This document shows, one piece after another, positions 26,762 through 36,394 of a DNA stretch of 64,000 nt. Source of the stretch: Pseudarthrobacter sp. NamE5 (GTDB lineage: Bacteria > Actinomycetota > Actinomycetes > Actinomycetales > Micrococcaceae). Made by a program: the position numbers and the translations under genes. The notes below the pieces were generated by a model, which worked only from the letters and a program-made list of their open reading frames with translations, had not been told where the DNA came from and did not search any database. The first letter of the stretch is position 1. Every line of letters starts with the position of its first letter. The stretch spans positions 1-64,000 of the forward strand of contig NZ_VAHO01000008.1 of the NCBI RefSeq assembly GCF_005796225.1, written 5' to 3'.

Positions 26762-28003
26762 ATGACGGCAGAACCCCGCGTGAGCCGCGCCACAGCAAGG
26801 ATTTTTTCGATGCTGCGTCGGGACAGGCAGAAGCTCCCGCGCGATATCAAGGTGATGCTGGCGGCGGCCTTCCTGATTGCCCTTGGATTCGGGCTTGTTG
26901 CGCCCGTATTGCCGCAGTTCGCCACAACCTTTGGCGTGGGAAATACCGAAGCGTCCGTGATTGTGGCGATCTTCGCGTTCATGCGGCTGGTCTTTGCCCC
27001 TGCAGGCGGTGCCTTGATCGGCCGGCTCGGTGAACGCCCCGTCTACGTCACTGGCCTGCTGATCGTGGCTGCGTCCACGGCTGCCTGCGCCTTTGCCCAG
27101 GACTACTGGCAGCTGCTGCTCTTCCGGGGTCTTGGCGGGGCCGGTTCGGTGATGTTCACCGTGGCTTCGATGGCGCTGGTGGTGCGTCTCGCTCCGCCTG
27201 AGAGCAGGGGGCGGGTTTCGGGAGCCTATGCCTCGGCTTTCCTCGTCGGGAACGTCTGCGGCCCGATCGTGGGCGGGCTGCTGGCCGGTTTCGGGCTGCG
27301 GGTTCCCTTCCTGGCCTACGCCGCTGCGCTGGTGGTGGCCGCCGTCGTGGTCCAGACCCAGCTGAGCCACCAGCGCCAGGGCAGCGGACCGCGGGAGGAC
27401 CGCGCACCCGACATGCCACTGGCCGAGGCCCTCGGCGCAGGCGCGTACAGGACAGCCCTGCTGTCCAGCTTCGTGAACGGATGGGCGACTTTTGGTGTCC
27501 GGATGGCCACGGTTCCGCTGTTCGCCGTCGCCGCCCTGGGTTCGGGACCTGAAGCGGCAGGCTTTGCGTTGGCTGTCTTTGCTGCCGGCAACGCTGCAGC
27601 CCTTACCTTCTCCGGCCGGCTGGCAGACACCCTGGGCCGCAGGCCCATGATGGTCGCCGGGCTGCTGGTGGCCGGAGCCGCCACGGCCGCCATCGGCTTC
27701 ACGTCCGGGCTGGGCTGGTTCCTGGCAGCGTCAGCAGTCGCCGGTGTCGGATCAGGCCTTTTCGGCCCTGCCCAGCAGGCCGCGGTGGCCGACGTCATCG
27801 GCAACGGGCGCTCCGGCGGCAAGGTCCTGGCTGTGTACCAGATGACGGCCGACGTCGGCGCGATCGTTGGGCCTGTCCTGGCCGGCGTGCTCGCTGACCA
27901 GTTGGGCTACGGCTGGGCCTTCGGCGTCACGGGCGGCATCATGGTGCTGGCTGCGGCCAGCTGGCTCGCCACCAGGGAAACCCTCCGGACAGTAAAGTCC
28001 TGA
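26762..28003 (+). CDS. MFS-family transporter
   Basis: This 413-residue protein has 12 predicted membrane segments. The first is AAAFLIALGFGLVAPVLPQFATTF, followed by the loop 2-3 motif GALIGRLGERPVYVTG and its second-half counterpart GRLADTLGRRPMMVAG. Such proteins are drug/proton antiporter-like exporters. The substrate cannot be predicted. ATG 26762 has AAGGA ten bases upstream; ATG 26726 would add 12 residues. It diverges from amtB and converges with ftsY, across a terminator. Confidence 0.85.
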   Translation: MTAEPRVSRATARIFSMLRRDRQKLPRDIKVMLAAAFLIALGFGLVAPVLPQFATTFGVGNTEASVIVAIFAFMRLVFAPAGGALIGRLGERPVYVTGLLIVAASTAACAFAQDYWQLLLFRGLGGAGSVMFTVASMALVVRLAPPESRGRVSGAYASAFLVGNVCGPIVGGLLAGFGLRVPFLAYAAALVVAAVVVQTQLSHQRQGSGPREDRAPDMPLAEALGAGAYRTALLSSFVNGWATFGVRMATVPLFAVAALGSGPEAAGFALAVFAAGNAAALTFSGRLADTLGRRPMMVAGLLVAGAATAAIGFTSGLGWFLAASAVAGVGSGLFGPAQQAAVADVIGNGRSGGKVLAVYQMTADVGAIVGPVLAGVLADQLGYGWAFGVTGGIMVLAAASWLATRETLRTVKS

Positions 28004-28024
28004 CAGTGGACCCTGTTCACTGAC

Positions 28025-28060
28025 AAAACGGCGGCCGCCCCAAGGGACGGCCGCCGTTTT
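28025..28060. terminator. Bidirectional terminator between the MFS gene and ftsY
   Basis: AAAACGGCGGCCG (28025-28037) pairs perfectly with CGGCCGCCGTTTT (28048-28060) around a 10-nt loop. The stem has T-runs at its exit on both strands. It lies 22 bases after the MFS stop and 21 after the ftsY stop. Confidence 0.88.
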
Positions 28061-28080
28061 CATGGCTTTCTTGATACAGG

Positions 28081-29286
28081 TCAGTTCAGGAGTGCATCGA
28101 CGAACCCTTCGGCTTCGAAGGGGGCGAGGTCGTCGGCGCCTTCGCCCAGTCCGATCAGCTTCACCGGAACGCCCAGCGTTTTTTGGATGGCGACGACGAT
28201 GCCGCCCTTGGCGGTTCCGTCCAGCTTGGTGAGGACGATTCCGGTGATGTTCACGACTTCCGAGAAGACCTTGGCCTGGTTCAGGCCATTCTGGCCAGTG
28301 GTGGCATCAAGTACCAGGAGGACCTCGTCCACCTCGGCGAGTTTCTCCACGACGCGCTTGACCTTGCCCAGCTCGTCCATGAGGCCCACCTTGTTCTGGA
28401 GCCGTCCGGCGGTGTCGATCATGACCACATCGACTTCCTGGTCAATGCCGGCCTTGACGGCTTCATAGGCTACGGAGGCGGGATCGGCGCCGTCGATGTC
28501 CGACTTGACGGTGGGAACACCCACCCGCTGGCCCCACGTGGCCAGCTGCTCCGCCGCGGCGGCCCTGAACGTGTCCGCTGCGCCGAGCAGGACATCCTTG
28601 TCCTCGGCCACCAGGACCCGGGCGAGCTTGCCGACCGTGGTGGTCTTGCCCACGCCGTTGACGCCCACCACCATCATCACTGCCGGCTTGTCAGCGTGCC
28701 GCTGCACGTTGAGGCTGCGGTCCATGGTGGGGTCCACGAGCTTGATGAGTTCCTCGCGGAGCAGCTCCTTGACCTGTTCCGGGGTGCGGGTGCCCAACAC
28801 CTTGACCCGTTCGCGCAGGGAATCCACCAGCTGCATGGTGGGTTCGGTGCCGAGGTCAGCCAGGAGGAGGGTTTCCTCCACTTCGTCCCAGACGTCCTCG
28901 TCGATCCTGTCGCTGGACAGCAGCGCGAGCAGTCCCTTGCCCATGATGTTGTTGGACCGTACCAGCCGTTCGCGCAGGCGGACCAGGCGCCCGGCTACGG
29001 GCAGCGGGGTTTCGACCGGGATGACTTCCAGGCCCGCGGCGTCGTCCGGAACCTCCGTGGTCTCCAGCCCGTCGAGGTCCACAGGGGCCGGCGCCGTCCG
29101 GTCCGCCGCCCCAGGCCTGTCAGCCACCGCTGTACTGCCGCCCCGTGGCATTTCCGGGTCATTGGCATCACGGGTGCCTGGGTACCGGGTGATGTTCCTC
29201 CGGGTCTTCACCAGGACCGGAATCAGCCCGCCGACAACCACCAGGGCAGCAAGGATGGACAGAATTATGGGAAGGATGTCATTCAC
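28081..29286 (-). CDS. ftsY: Signal recognition particle receptor FtsY
   Basis: FtsY docks the SRP-ribosome complex at the membrane. The 401-residue protein has one N-terminal membrane helix (about residues 5-26), as is usual in actinobacteria, then an acidic linker of about 70 residues, the N domain and the GTPase. GTPase motifs are P-loop GVNGVGKT (208-215), DTAGRLQNKVGLMDEL and TKLDGTAKGG. It starts 84 bases after smc on the same strand and ends against a bidirectional terminator. Confidence 0.97.
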   Translation of the reverse strand: MNDILPIILSILAALVVVGGLIPVLVKTRRNITRYPGTRDANDPEMPRGGSTAVADRPGAADRTAPAPVDLDGLETTEVPDDAAGLEVIPVETPLPVAGRLVRLRERLVRSNNIMGKGLLALLSSDRIDEDVWDEVEETLLLADLGTEPTMQLVDSLRERVKVLGTRTPEQVKELLREELIKLVDPTMDRSLNVQRHADKPAVMMVVGVNGVGKTTTVGKLARVLVAEDKDVLLGAADTFRAAAAEQLATWGQRVGVPTVKSDIDGADPASVAYEAVKAGIDQEVDVVMIDTAGRLQNKVGLMDELGKVKRVVEKLAEVDEVLLVLDATTGQNGLNQAKVFSEVVNITGIVLTKLDGTAKGGIVVAIQKTLGVPVKLIGLGEGADDLAPFEAEGFVDALLN

Positions 29287-29370
29287 TCCCCTAGCTTCTC
29301 ACAAACGCCGGAGGCCTCCCGGAGGCCGGGGAGCGCCTGACCTGCCGTTACACGACTGTGCGCCCGTGCC

Positions 29371-32300
29371 TTAGAGGTTGGCACCCAGCCGCTGGCTGAT
29401 CACGGTGGACACGCCGTCGCCACGCATGGTGACGCCGTACAGGGCGTCCGCAACTTCCATCGTCCGTTTCTGGTGGGTGATGACAATGAGCTGGCTGGAT
29501 TCCCGGAGTTCCTCGAAGATGGTGATCAAACGTCCCAGGTTGGTGTCATCCAAGGCGGCTTCCACCTCGTCCATGACATAGAACGGCGAGGGCCTGGCTT
29601 TGAAGATCGCCACGAGCAGGGCCACCGCCGTCAGTGAGCGCTCGCCACCGGAGAGAAGTGAAAGGCGTTTGATTTTTTTGCCGGCAGGGCGCGCCTCCAC
29701 CTCAATACCGGTGGTCAGCATGTCCGAGGGGTCGGTAAGGACAAGCCGCCCCTCCCCGCCGGGAAAAAGCCGCTCAAACACCCGGACGAACTGCGTCTGT
29801 GTGTCCTCGAAGGCTTCGGTGAAGACGCGCTGGACGCGGCCATCCACCTCTTTGATGATGTCCAGCAGATCCTTCCGGCTGGCCTTCAGGTCCTCCAGCT
29901 GGGTGCTGAGGAACTGGTGGCGCTCCTCGAGGGCCGCAAATTCCTCGAGCGCCAGGGGGTTTACCCGGCCCAGGCCGGCGAGGTCCCGTTCAGCCTTGCG
30001 GAGCCGCTTCTCCTGCTCGGCGCGGACATAGGGCTGGCCCTCGATGATCTCCGTTCCGGCCTCGTCCACCGGGGCACGCAGGGCTGCCCACTTGTCGCCG
30101 CTGTCATTGGCCGGGACCGGAACCGGTACGTCGGGCCCGTATTCGGCCACGAGGGCGTCCGGGGTGATTCCCAGCTCATCGATGGAACGGGTCTCAAGGG
30201 CTTCAATCCTGGCCCTTTGCTGGGTCCGGGCAAGCTCATCGCGGTGGACGTTGTCGGTGAGCTCGGCAACTTCCCGGGCCAGCAGCTCGTTGGCGCTCCT
30301 GGCCTCCGCGAGCGCCTGGTCCCGTTTCTCCCGGTTTTCTTCAGCCAGGTCCCGCTCGTGTTTTGCGGCGTCCACGGACACGTCCACGTACCGCAGCGCC
30401 TGCCCGACGGCGGCGGATACCGCAGCGGCCCGGCGCGCCTGGATGCGGCGCAGGCGGGCGCGTTTGGCGGCTTCCTCCCGCGCGCGGCGCTCAGTGGCGG
30501 CGGCGCGCTCCAGGGACGCCGCGCGGTTGCGGATGGCCGCCAGCTGCTCCTCGGCGGTGCGGAGTGAGAGGCGCGCCTCCACCTCGGCGGTCCGGGCCCG
30601 GGAGGCAGCCTGCGCCAGTGCGTCGCGGCGTTCGGTGGAAGGCTCCTCTTCCAGCGGTGCTTCCTGGGCTACCGCCAGGCGGGCCGCCACAGCGGCGAGG
30701 ACTTCCTCTTCTGCCGCGACGTTGGCTTCCGCCCTGGCCAGGGAAGCGCCAAGGCGTTCGCTTTCGCCGACGGCGCTGCGGAGCACGGAGTTAAGGTGGC
30801 CCAACCGTTCTGCGACGGCGGCCAGCCTGGCGTCGGACTCATGCAGCCTCTCCAATGCAGCGTCCGCCTGATCCTGCGCCTCGGCCCTCCTGGCCTCGCC
30901 AGCGGCAAGTTCGAACCTGTTCCGTTCCAAACCCCCCCGGACCTCGGCGAGCCGGCTCTCGGCGTCGTCCACTGCCGCCTGCACCTCGAGGAGTGACGGT
31001 GCCTTGGCCGAGCCACCCGTGACGGACACGGCAGTGAAGATGTCCCCCGCGCGGGTGACGGCCGTCAGCTCCGGGTGCCGGGCAACCAGGGCGGACGCCG
31101 CCTGGATGTCCGGGACGACGGCGGCCCCGGACAGCAGGTGCGCAACCAGCGGGGCGTAGGGATCCTCGCAGCTGACAAGCCCGGCGGCCCAGCGGGCACC
31201 GGCGGGGAGGGCGACGGCGTTGCCTTCCGGTGCAGCCTCCAGCCCCGAAGCCGAGGCGAACAGCAGCGCCGCACGCCCGGCGTCGTCATCCTTGAGCAGC
31301 TGAAGCACGGCAGCGGCAGTTCCGGCATCCTTGACCAGGACTGCCTCGGATGCCTCACCAAGGGCTGCGGCTATGGCCTGTTCAAAACCTGCCTCCACCG
31401 TCAGTCCAGCTGCCACTGTGCCCAGTATTCCGTCAAGGCCCGCCTGCAGCGCGTGCCTCGCTCCGTCTTTCCGCTCGAGGCCCAGCTTCAATGCATCGAG
31501 CCTCGCTGACAGCGCATCGCGCTTCCGTAGTCCATCGGCCACGGCCTCCTGGAGGCCGGCGATCTTTTTTACCACGGTGTCCAGCGCCTCGCTGGCGGCC
31601 TCGTAATCGGCGTCGAGGGACTCCTCCCCCGCCTCCACGCCTGCAACCTGGTTTTCCAGCGCCGTGAACTCAGCCTGGGCGCGGGCGCGGCGTTCAACCC
31701 CCGCCGCCAGGGATTCGCGCAGCCGGCCCAGTTCGGCCTGGGCGGACTCCACCCGCGACCTCGCAGCGGCCACCTGCCCCGCCAGCCTGGCCAGTCCTTC
31801 CCGGCGGTCAGCGGCTGCCCTCAGTTCCGCCGTCAGGCGTTTGTCCTCGGCGAGCGCCTCGCGCTCCGCCTCGGCTTTTGCCGCACTGGCTTTTACAAGG
31901 GCGCTTTGCCGTTGGAGAATGACCCGCTCCAGTTCGGCAAGCTCCTCGCGGACCCTGGCCGCCTGGCGTTCCAGTTGTTCCGGATCCCGGCCGGCCGGCG
32001 GCGGCTCCACAGAGCCGAGGAGGCGGTGGCGTTCCTGCGCCAGGGAGCCCAGGGAGCGAAGGCGCTCCCTGGTGGCCGATAACCGGTACCAGGTGTCCCT
32101 TGCCGCGTTCAGCTGGGGGGTTGCCTCGGCCGCGAGTTGCTCCAGCCCGGCCTGCCGCCGGCGGCCGGCCTCCAGCTGCTGGCCGGCAACGGCACGGCGT
32201 TCCTTCAGGGCAGCTTCGTCCGCGACATCCTTTTTCAGTGCGAGCTGCAGCTGGACAAGGTCATCCGCGAGCAGGCGTGCGCGGGCGTCCCGGACATCGA

Positions 32301-32958
32301 ACTGGACGCGCTGGGCCCGCCGGGCCACTTCGGCCTGCTTGCCCAACGGCGTCAGCTGCCGGCGGATCTCGCCGGTGAGGTCGGTGAGGCGCTGCAGGTT
32401 GGCCTGCATGGCCTCCAGCTTGCGCACCGTCCTTTCCTTGCGGCGGCGGTGCTTCAGGATGCCCGCGGCTTCTTCGATGAACCCCCTGCGGTCCTCCGGG
32501 GTAGCGTGCAGGACACGGTCCAGCTGGCCCTGGCCGACGATGACATGCATCTCCCTGCCAAGGCCCGAATCGGAGAGCAGTTCCTGGATGTCGAGCAGCC
32601 GGCAGCCGGCGCCGTTGATGGCGTACTCCGATCCGCCGGCGCGGAAGAGGGTCCGCGAAATGGTCACTTCGCTGTATTCGATGGGCAAGGCACCATCCGT
32701 GTTGTCGATGGTCAGCGAGACGTGGGCGCGGCCCAGCGGCGGCCGGCCGGACGTACCGGCGAAAATGACATCCTCCATCTTGCCGCCGCGGAGGGTTTTT
32801 GCGCCCTGCTCACCCATGACCCAGGCAAGGGCGTCCACCACGTTGGACTTCCCCGAGCCGTTGGGACCCACCACGGCAGTAACGCCGGGTTCGAAAATAA
32901 AGGTGGTGGCGGACGCGAATGACTTGAACCCCCGTACGGTCAGGCTTTTGAGGTGCAA
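29371..32958 (-). CDS. smc: Chromosome segregation protein SMC
   Basis: SMC forms the condensin core that organises and separates chromosomes together with ScpA and ScpB. The 1195-residue protein has Walker A GPNGSGKS (31-38), two long coiled-coil arms rich in Glu, Arg and Ala, a hinge near residues 500-660, the ABC signature LSGGERSLTAVALL and Walker B FYVMDEVEAALDD. The start codon is TTG, 12 bases after AGGAG. It lies downstream of mutM, separated by 278 bases in which I see no gene or clear element. Confidence 0.97.
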   Translation of the reverse strand: MHLKSLTVRGFKSFASATTFIFEPGVTAVVGPNGSGKSNVVDALAWVMGEQGAKTLRGGKMEDVIFAGTSGRPPLGRAHVSLTIDNTDGALPIEYSEVTISRTLFRAGGSEYAINGAGCRLLDIQELLSDSGLGREMHVIVGQGQLDRVLHATPEDRRGFIEEAAGILKHRRRKERTVRKLEAMQANLQRLTDLTGEIRRQLTPLGKQAEVARRAQRVQFDVRDARARLLADDLVQLQLALKKDVADEAALKERRAVAGQQLEAGRRRQAGLEQLAAEATPQLNAARDTWYRLSATRERLRSLGSLAQERHRLLGSVEPPPAGRDPEQLERQAARVREELAELERVILQRQSALVKASAAKAEAEREALAEDKRLTAELRAAADRREGLARLAGQVAAARSRVESAQAELGRLRESLAAGVERRARAQAEFTALENQVAGVEAGEESLDADYEAASEALDTVVKKIAGLQEAVADGLRKRDALSARLDALKLGLERKDGARHALQAGLDGILGTVAAGLTVEAGFEQAIAAALGEASEAVLVKDAGTAAAVLQLLKDDDAGRAALLFASASGLEAAPEGNAVALPAGARWAAGLVSCEDPYAPLVAHLLSGAAVVPDIQAASALVARHPELTAVTRAGDIFTAVSVTGGSAKAPSLLEVQAAVDDAESRLAEVRGGLERNRFELAAGEARRAEAQDQADAALERLHESDARLAAVAERLGHLNSVLRSAVGESERLGASLARAEANVAAEEEVLAAVAARLAVAQEAPLEEEPSTERRDALAQAASRARTAEVEARLSLRTAEEQLAAIRNRAASLERAAATERRAREEAAKRARLRRIQARRAAAVSAAVGQALRYVDVSVDAAKHERDLAEENREKRDQALAEARSANELLAREVAELTDNVHRDELARTQQRARIEALETRSIDELGITPDALVAEYGPDVPVPVPANDSGDKWAALRAPVDEAGTEIIEGQPYVRAEQEKRLRKAERDLAGLGRVNPLALEEFAALEERHQFLSTQLEDLKASRKDLLDIIKEVDGRVQRVFTEAFEDTQTQFVRVFERLFPGGEGRLVLTDPSDMLTTGIEVEARPAGKKIKRLSLLSGGERSLTAVALLVAIFKARPSPFYVMDEVEAALDDTNLGRLITIFEELRESSQLIVITHQKRTMEVADALYGVTMRGDGVSTVISQRLGANL

Positions 32959-33236
32959 GGTTTTTCGGATCTCCTGGGTGGTTGAGGCGGGTGCTTCGCT
33001 TCCTAAATCTACTGCGTTGCCGGCGAAAGTCCCGGATTCCGGAAGGCTGTGCCCTGTCAGGCAGCTTCACCCGTACCCCAAGGGCCACCCTGGGTAAGCG
33101 CACCACGGCGGGCGGCCAGGCGTGCCCGATGAACAGTTCCGGCGCCGACCCGGCTGCGGCGGACAATTCCGGATGTCACTGCCGGGACTGGCTTCGTCCC
33201 AGGGCCTCAAGAAATCCGAAAACTAAGGGCGCTCGC

Positions 33237-34208
33237 TTACCATCGTCCGTTCCGGGGCCGGGGCTGGCAGACAGGGCACGTGTGCGAGGACCGGTTCATG
33301 AACTGCTCCCGTCGGATGGAGGCCTGGACTCCGGCATTGGCGCACCGTTTGCAGGCCTGCCCTGCACGGCCGTAGGCATTAAGGGACCGGTCGAAGTATC
33401 CAGAGGCGCCGTTAACGTTGACGTAGAGCGAGTCAAAGCTGGTTCCGCCCGCCGCCAGGGCATCCAGCATGACCTCCCTGGAGCAAGCGAGGACCCTTTC
33501 GGCATCGGCGCGGCGCAACGTGTCGGTGGCCCTGGCGAAGTGCAGCTTCGCGCGCCACAAGGCCTCGTCCGCGTAGATGTTGCCAATGCCGGACACCAGT
33601 CCCTGGTCCAGCAGGGCCCGCTTCAGGCCGGTCCTGCGCTTCCGGAGGCGCCCGTAGAACAGGTCGAAGGAGAAGGCGGGGTCAAGGGGATCCCGGGCGA
33701 TATGCGACGCCTCCTCCGCTATCAGCGGCAGGGGCGATTCGGCCAGGCCTCCCGGACCGCCGTCGTCGGTAGGAACCATCGCTGTGACGAAAAGCCCGCC
33801 GAAGATCCGCTGGTCCACGAACCGCAACTGTGCAGGCATGGCGTCCCGGGGACTGAGCCGGAAACGGACTTTCAGGTGTTTTTCATCCGGCACCTCCCGG
33901 TCCTGCATCAGGAGCTGTCCGCTCATGCCCAGGTGGGCCATGAGCGCAACTTTCGGACGGGGGGATACTGCGGCGTTGGCGCCCCTGCCTCCGCCAGCCA
34001 TATCCACCAGGGGCATCCAGAGGAACTTGCCGCGGCGGACAACGTCAGCCACAGTGGCGCCCTCAAGGTTCCCGATGAAATCCTCCACGCCCAGTGCGTG
34101 ACGGCGGATGGAGCGGGGGTCGAGGACCTCGACGCCGGTAATGGTCCGTCCACGGACCCAGCTGACCAGGCCGCGGCGGACCACTTCAACCTCGGGGAGT
34201 TCAGGCAC
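33237..34208 (-). CDS. mutM: Formamidopyrimidine-DNA glycosylase
   Basis: MutM (Fpg) removes 8-oxoguanine and formamidopyrimidines and nicks the DNA. The N-terminal PELPEVE after the initiator provides the catalytic Pro1 and Glu2. The zinc finger CKRCANAG...TCPVCQPRP has its four cysteines at the C terminus, and [20 protein letters not shown] is the helix-two-turn-helix. Translation starts at GTG 34208, four bases after the rnc stop; the frame further upstream has no homology. At 323 residues it is slightly long because of a glycine-rich insert near residue 85. Confidence 0.95.
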   Translation of the reverse strand: MPELPEVEVVRRGLVSWVRGRTITGVEVLDPRSIRRHALGVEDFIGNLEGATVADVVRRGKFLWMPLVDMAGGGRGANAAVSPRPKVALMAHLGMSGQLLMQDREVPDEKHLKVRFRLSPRDAMPAQLRFVDQRIFGGLFVTAMVPTDDGGPGGLAESPLPLIAEEASHIARDPLDPAFSFDLFYGRLRKRRTGLKRALLDQGLVSGIGNIYADEALWRAKLHFARATDTLRRADAERVLACSREVMLDALAAGGTSFDSLYVNVNGASGYFDRSLNAYGRAGQACKRCANAGVQASIRREQFMNRSSHTCPVCQPRPRNGRW

Positions 34209-34212
34209 GGCG

Positions 34213-34944
34213 CTAAGTAGCGGTGACGGAACCGGCGGATTTGCGTGTCCCGGCGCTGGCAGCAGTTCCGGAAAGCACCCGCCAGGCGTCGGCGGCGGCT
34301 TCCTGCTCGGCTTCCTTCTTGGAATGGCCTGAGCCCTTGCCGTAGGCAGTCCCGCCCAGATGGAGGACAGCGGTAAACGTCCGGGCATGGTCCGGTCCGG
34401 AACCCTCCACAGCGTAGTGGATCGCGCCCAGCTGACGGCTTGCGGCCAGCTCCTGGATGCTGGTCTTCCAGTCGGTACCCGCGCCCAGCGCAGCAGCGTC
34501 CTTCAGCAGCGGTCCGATGAGGCGCATCACCAGCTGGCGGGCTGTTTCAATGTCGTTGGACACATAGGTGGCACCAATCAGCGCTTCCATGGTGTCAGCC
34601 AGGATGGAGGCCTTGTTCTTGCCCTGCGTGAGCTTTTCGCCCTGGCCAAGGTAGATATAGTCGCCAATTCCGAGGCTGCGTCCGATGCCTGCCAGTGCGC
34701 GTGTGCTGACCACGGCAGAGCGCCGCTTTGCCAGGTCGCCTTCGGGAAGGTCGGGGTTGTCCCGGTAAAGTGCGTCCGTCACGGAAAAGCCCAGGATGGA
34801 GTCCCCCAGGAATTCAAGACGCTCGTTGGTGGGTATGCCGCCGTTTTCGTAGGCGTAGGAACGGTGCGTGAGCGCAAGACGAAGCGTCCCGGCGTCAATA
34901 AAGACACCGAGACGCTTCAGAAGCTCTTCAGTTGAAGACATCAT
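34213..34944 (-). CDS. rnc: Ribonuclease III
   Basis: RNase III cuts double-stranded RNA, including rRNA precursors. The signature [13 protein letters not shown] (41-53) with its acidic residues, [19 protein letters not shown] and the C-terminal double-stranded RNA-binding domain ([19 protein letters not shown] ... [20 protein letters not shown]) are clear. Two ATG codons lie in tandem at 34944 and 34941; the first is given. It follows rpmF by 18 bases and precedes mutM by 4 bases. Confidence 0.96.
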   Translation of the reverse strand: MMSSTEELLKRLGVFIDAGTLRLALTHRSYAYENGGIPTNERLEFLGDSILGFSVTDALYRDNPDLPEGDLAKRRSAVVSTRALAGIGRSLGIGDYIYLGQGEKLTQGKNKASILADTMEALIGATYVSNDIETARQLVMRLIGPLLKDAAALGAGTDWKTSIQELAASRQLGAIHYAVEGSGPDHARTFTAVLHLGGTAYGKGSGHSKKEAEQEAAADAWRVLSGTAASAGTRKSAGSVTAT

Positions 34945-34962
34945 GTCAGCCTGAGTGGCCGA

Positions 34963-35166
34963 TTAGACGTCCGCGACCTTGCGTCCCTTGTACTCAAGGA
35001 ACAGCGCAGTGCCGGCCGAGTCGGTGACGACCTTCGCCTGGTGCGGCAGGCTGTAGGTAACCTGGCCGTTCTCTACGGTCTTCACCAGGTGGGGGGCAGT
35101 CGCCTTCCACTGGGAGCGGCGGGCGCGGGTATTCGAGCGAGACATTTTCCGCTTGGGAACAGCCAC
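34963..35166 (-). CDS. rpmF: 50S ribosomal protein L32
   Basis: This 67-residue basic protein starts [22 protein letters not shown], the L32 hallmark. It contains no cysteine at all, so it belongs to the zinc-independent form. The conserved yceD-rpmF-rnc order is kept. It begins 36 bases after the yceD stop. Confidence 0.96.
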   Translation of the reverse strand: MAVPKRKMSRSNTRARRSQWKATAPHLVKTVENGQVTYSLPHQAKVVTDSAGTALFLEYKGRKVADV

Positions 35167-35202
35167 GGCTAACTCATTTCTCTCTAGACAAACACGTACA
35201 CA

Positions 35203-35727
35203 TCAATTTTGCCGGTCAGGCTTAGCCAAATCAGCTAGGGCAGCCCAGCGAGGATCCGTGACCTCGTGGTGGTGCCCCGGCTCGTCTTCCAGGCGAACTC
35301 CGCATTCGGAGCAAAGGCCCTGGCAGTCTTCCCGGCACACCGGCTGGAACGGCAGCGCGGTCACCACTGCGTCCCGCAACACCGGTTCAAGATCGATTAG
35401 ATCGTGCTCGACTCGACGTTGCTCTTCGTCATCTTCTTCGTTCGAGAGCTCAACGCCCTCGTAGAAGAAAAGTTCCTGCACATTGACTTCAAGGTCATAC
35501 GCAAGGGGATCCAGGCATCGGCCGCACTCACCAGTTACCTCGGTAAGAACGGTTCCTGATACCAGAATTCCTTCGTGTACGGCCTCAAGCCTCAGGTCCA
35601 GCTCGACATCCGAGCCTTCCTGAACGCCAATGAGCGCCACACCAAGGTCACCTGGTGCGGGTACATGTTCCTTCAGTGTCCGCATGCTTCCCGGGCTGCG
35701 CCCGAGATCCTTGACGTCGAACACCAA
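35203..35727 (-). CDS. yceD: YceD (DUF177) family protein
   Basis: YceD proteins are linked to 23S rRNA and are almost always encoded before rpmF, as here. The protein has the core CGRCLDPLAYDLEVNVQELFF, an acidic stretch NEEDDEEQ, and the C-terminal CREDCQGLCSECGVRLED cysteine cluster that could bind zinc. The coordinates use the TTG at 35727 (174 residues), but this has no ribosome site. The only good site, AGGAG, lies five bases before an in-frame ATT at 35751. Homologous residues (SPLVFD) also begin upstream of the TTG, so the true start may be AUU. Confidence 0.88.
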   Translation of the reverse strand: MVFDVKDLGRSPGSMRTLKEHVPAPGDLGVALIGVQEGSDVELDLRLEAVHEGILVSGTVLTEVTGECGRCLDPLAYDLEVNVQELFFYEGVELSNEEDDEEQRRVEHDLIDLEPVLRDAVVTALPFQPVCREDCQGLCSECGVRLEDEPGHHHEVTDPRWAALADLAKPDRQN

Positions 35728-35850
35728 GGGCGAACCAGCATCTCTTTTAATGAGAACTCCTGTTGAACATATGACCGACGTACCATGTTAGCCCGAAGAG
35801 CCGCAGGGACTCAAACCGGCAGGCCGGCGGCGCCGAAGTACCGGACAAGC

Positions 35851-36351
35851 CTACCCTTTCGGATGCGGGGCCGGAGCAGGCTCGCCGGTGGCGAACCTGC
35901 GCTGCACCGAACGTGGGACGTAATCGGCCACGTTGCCGCCCAGGCCGGCCACCTCCTTGATAAGGGTGGAGGACAGGTGGACATAGTGGGCCTCGGCCGG
36001 CAGGAATACAGTCTCTACTCCGCTCAGCTGGCGGTTCATGGTGGCCATGGGCAATTCGTAGTCAAAGTCCGAGGACGACCGGAGGCCCTTCACGATGGCC
36101 GAAACCCCGCGCTGGCGGCAGTACTCGGCGAGCAGGCCCTCACCTACCGGTTCCACCACGATGCCCTTTAGCGAGGCCAGGGTTTCCCGGGCCATGTCCA
36201 ACCGTTCAGCCAGCGCGAACCGGTACCTCTTGGCCTGGTTGGTGGAGACAGCCACAATGACCTCATCAAACAGGCTGGCAGCGCGTGCAATAACCTCGAG
36301 ATGGCCATTGTGGATGGGGTCGAAGGAACCGGGGCACACAGCGCGTCTCAT
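35851..36351 (-). CDS. coaD: Phosphopantetheine adenylyltransferase
   Basis: CoaD joins ATP and 4'-phosphopantetheine to form dephospho-CoA in CoA synthesis. The nucleotidyltransferase motif is H-x-G-H (14-17) in SFDPIHNGHLEVI, and the C-terminal YVHLSSTLIKEVAGLGGNVADYVP is also typical. It has 166 residues with a short proline-rich tail. TAGGTT lies exactly six bases before the ATG, so the mRNA is probably leaderless. It is divergent from the aminotransferase gene; in many actinobacteria coaD directly follows rsmD instead. Confidence 0.96.
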   Translation of the reverse strand: MRRAVCPGSFDPIHNGHLEVIARAASLFDEVIVAVSTNQAKRYRFALAERLDMARETLASLKGIVVEPVGEGLLAEYCRQRGVSAIVKGLRSSSDFDYELPMATMNRQLSGVETVFLPAEAHYVHLSSTLIKEVAGLGGNVADYVPRSVQRRFATGEPAPAPHPKG

Positions 36352-36357
36352 GCTCCG

Positions 36358-36388
36358 AACCTACCCCATGGGAGCGCCGGGATACCAT
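36358..36388. promoter_or_regulatory. Back-to-back leaderless promoters of coaD and the aminotransferase
   Basis: The two start codons are 43 bases apart. A -10 box TAGGTT (minus strand, 36363-36358) lies six bases before the coaD ATG, and TACCAT (plus strand, 36383-36388) lies six bases before the aminotransferase ATG. Each -35 region would overlap the other gene's -10 box, so the two promoters should compete. Confidence 0.5.
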
Positions 36389-36394
36389 GACTGG

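Noticed and set aside
26537..27370. Extended N terminus of the amtB frame
   Set aside because: The frame stays open into the antisense of the MFS gene, but the family start and a ribosome site place the true start at 26536.
29296..29335. Terminator between ftsY and smc
   Set aside because: The GGAGGCCTCC-type sequences are palindromic, but the loop would be too short and the genes are co-directional with no T-run.
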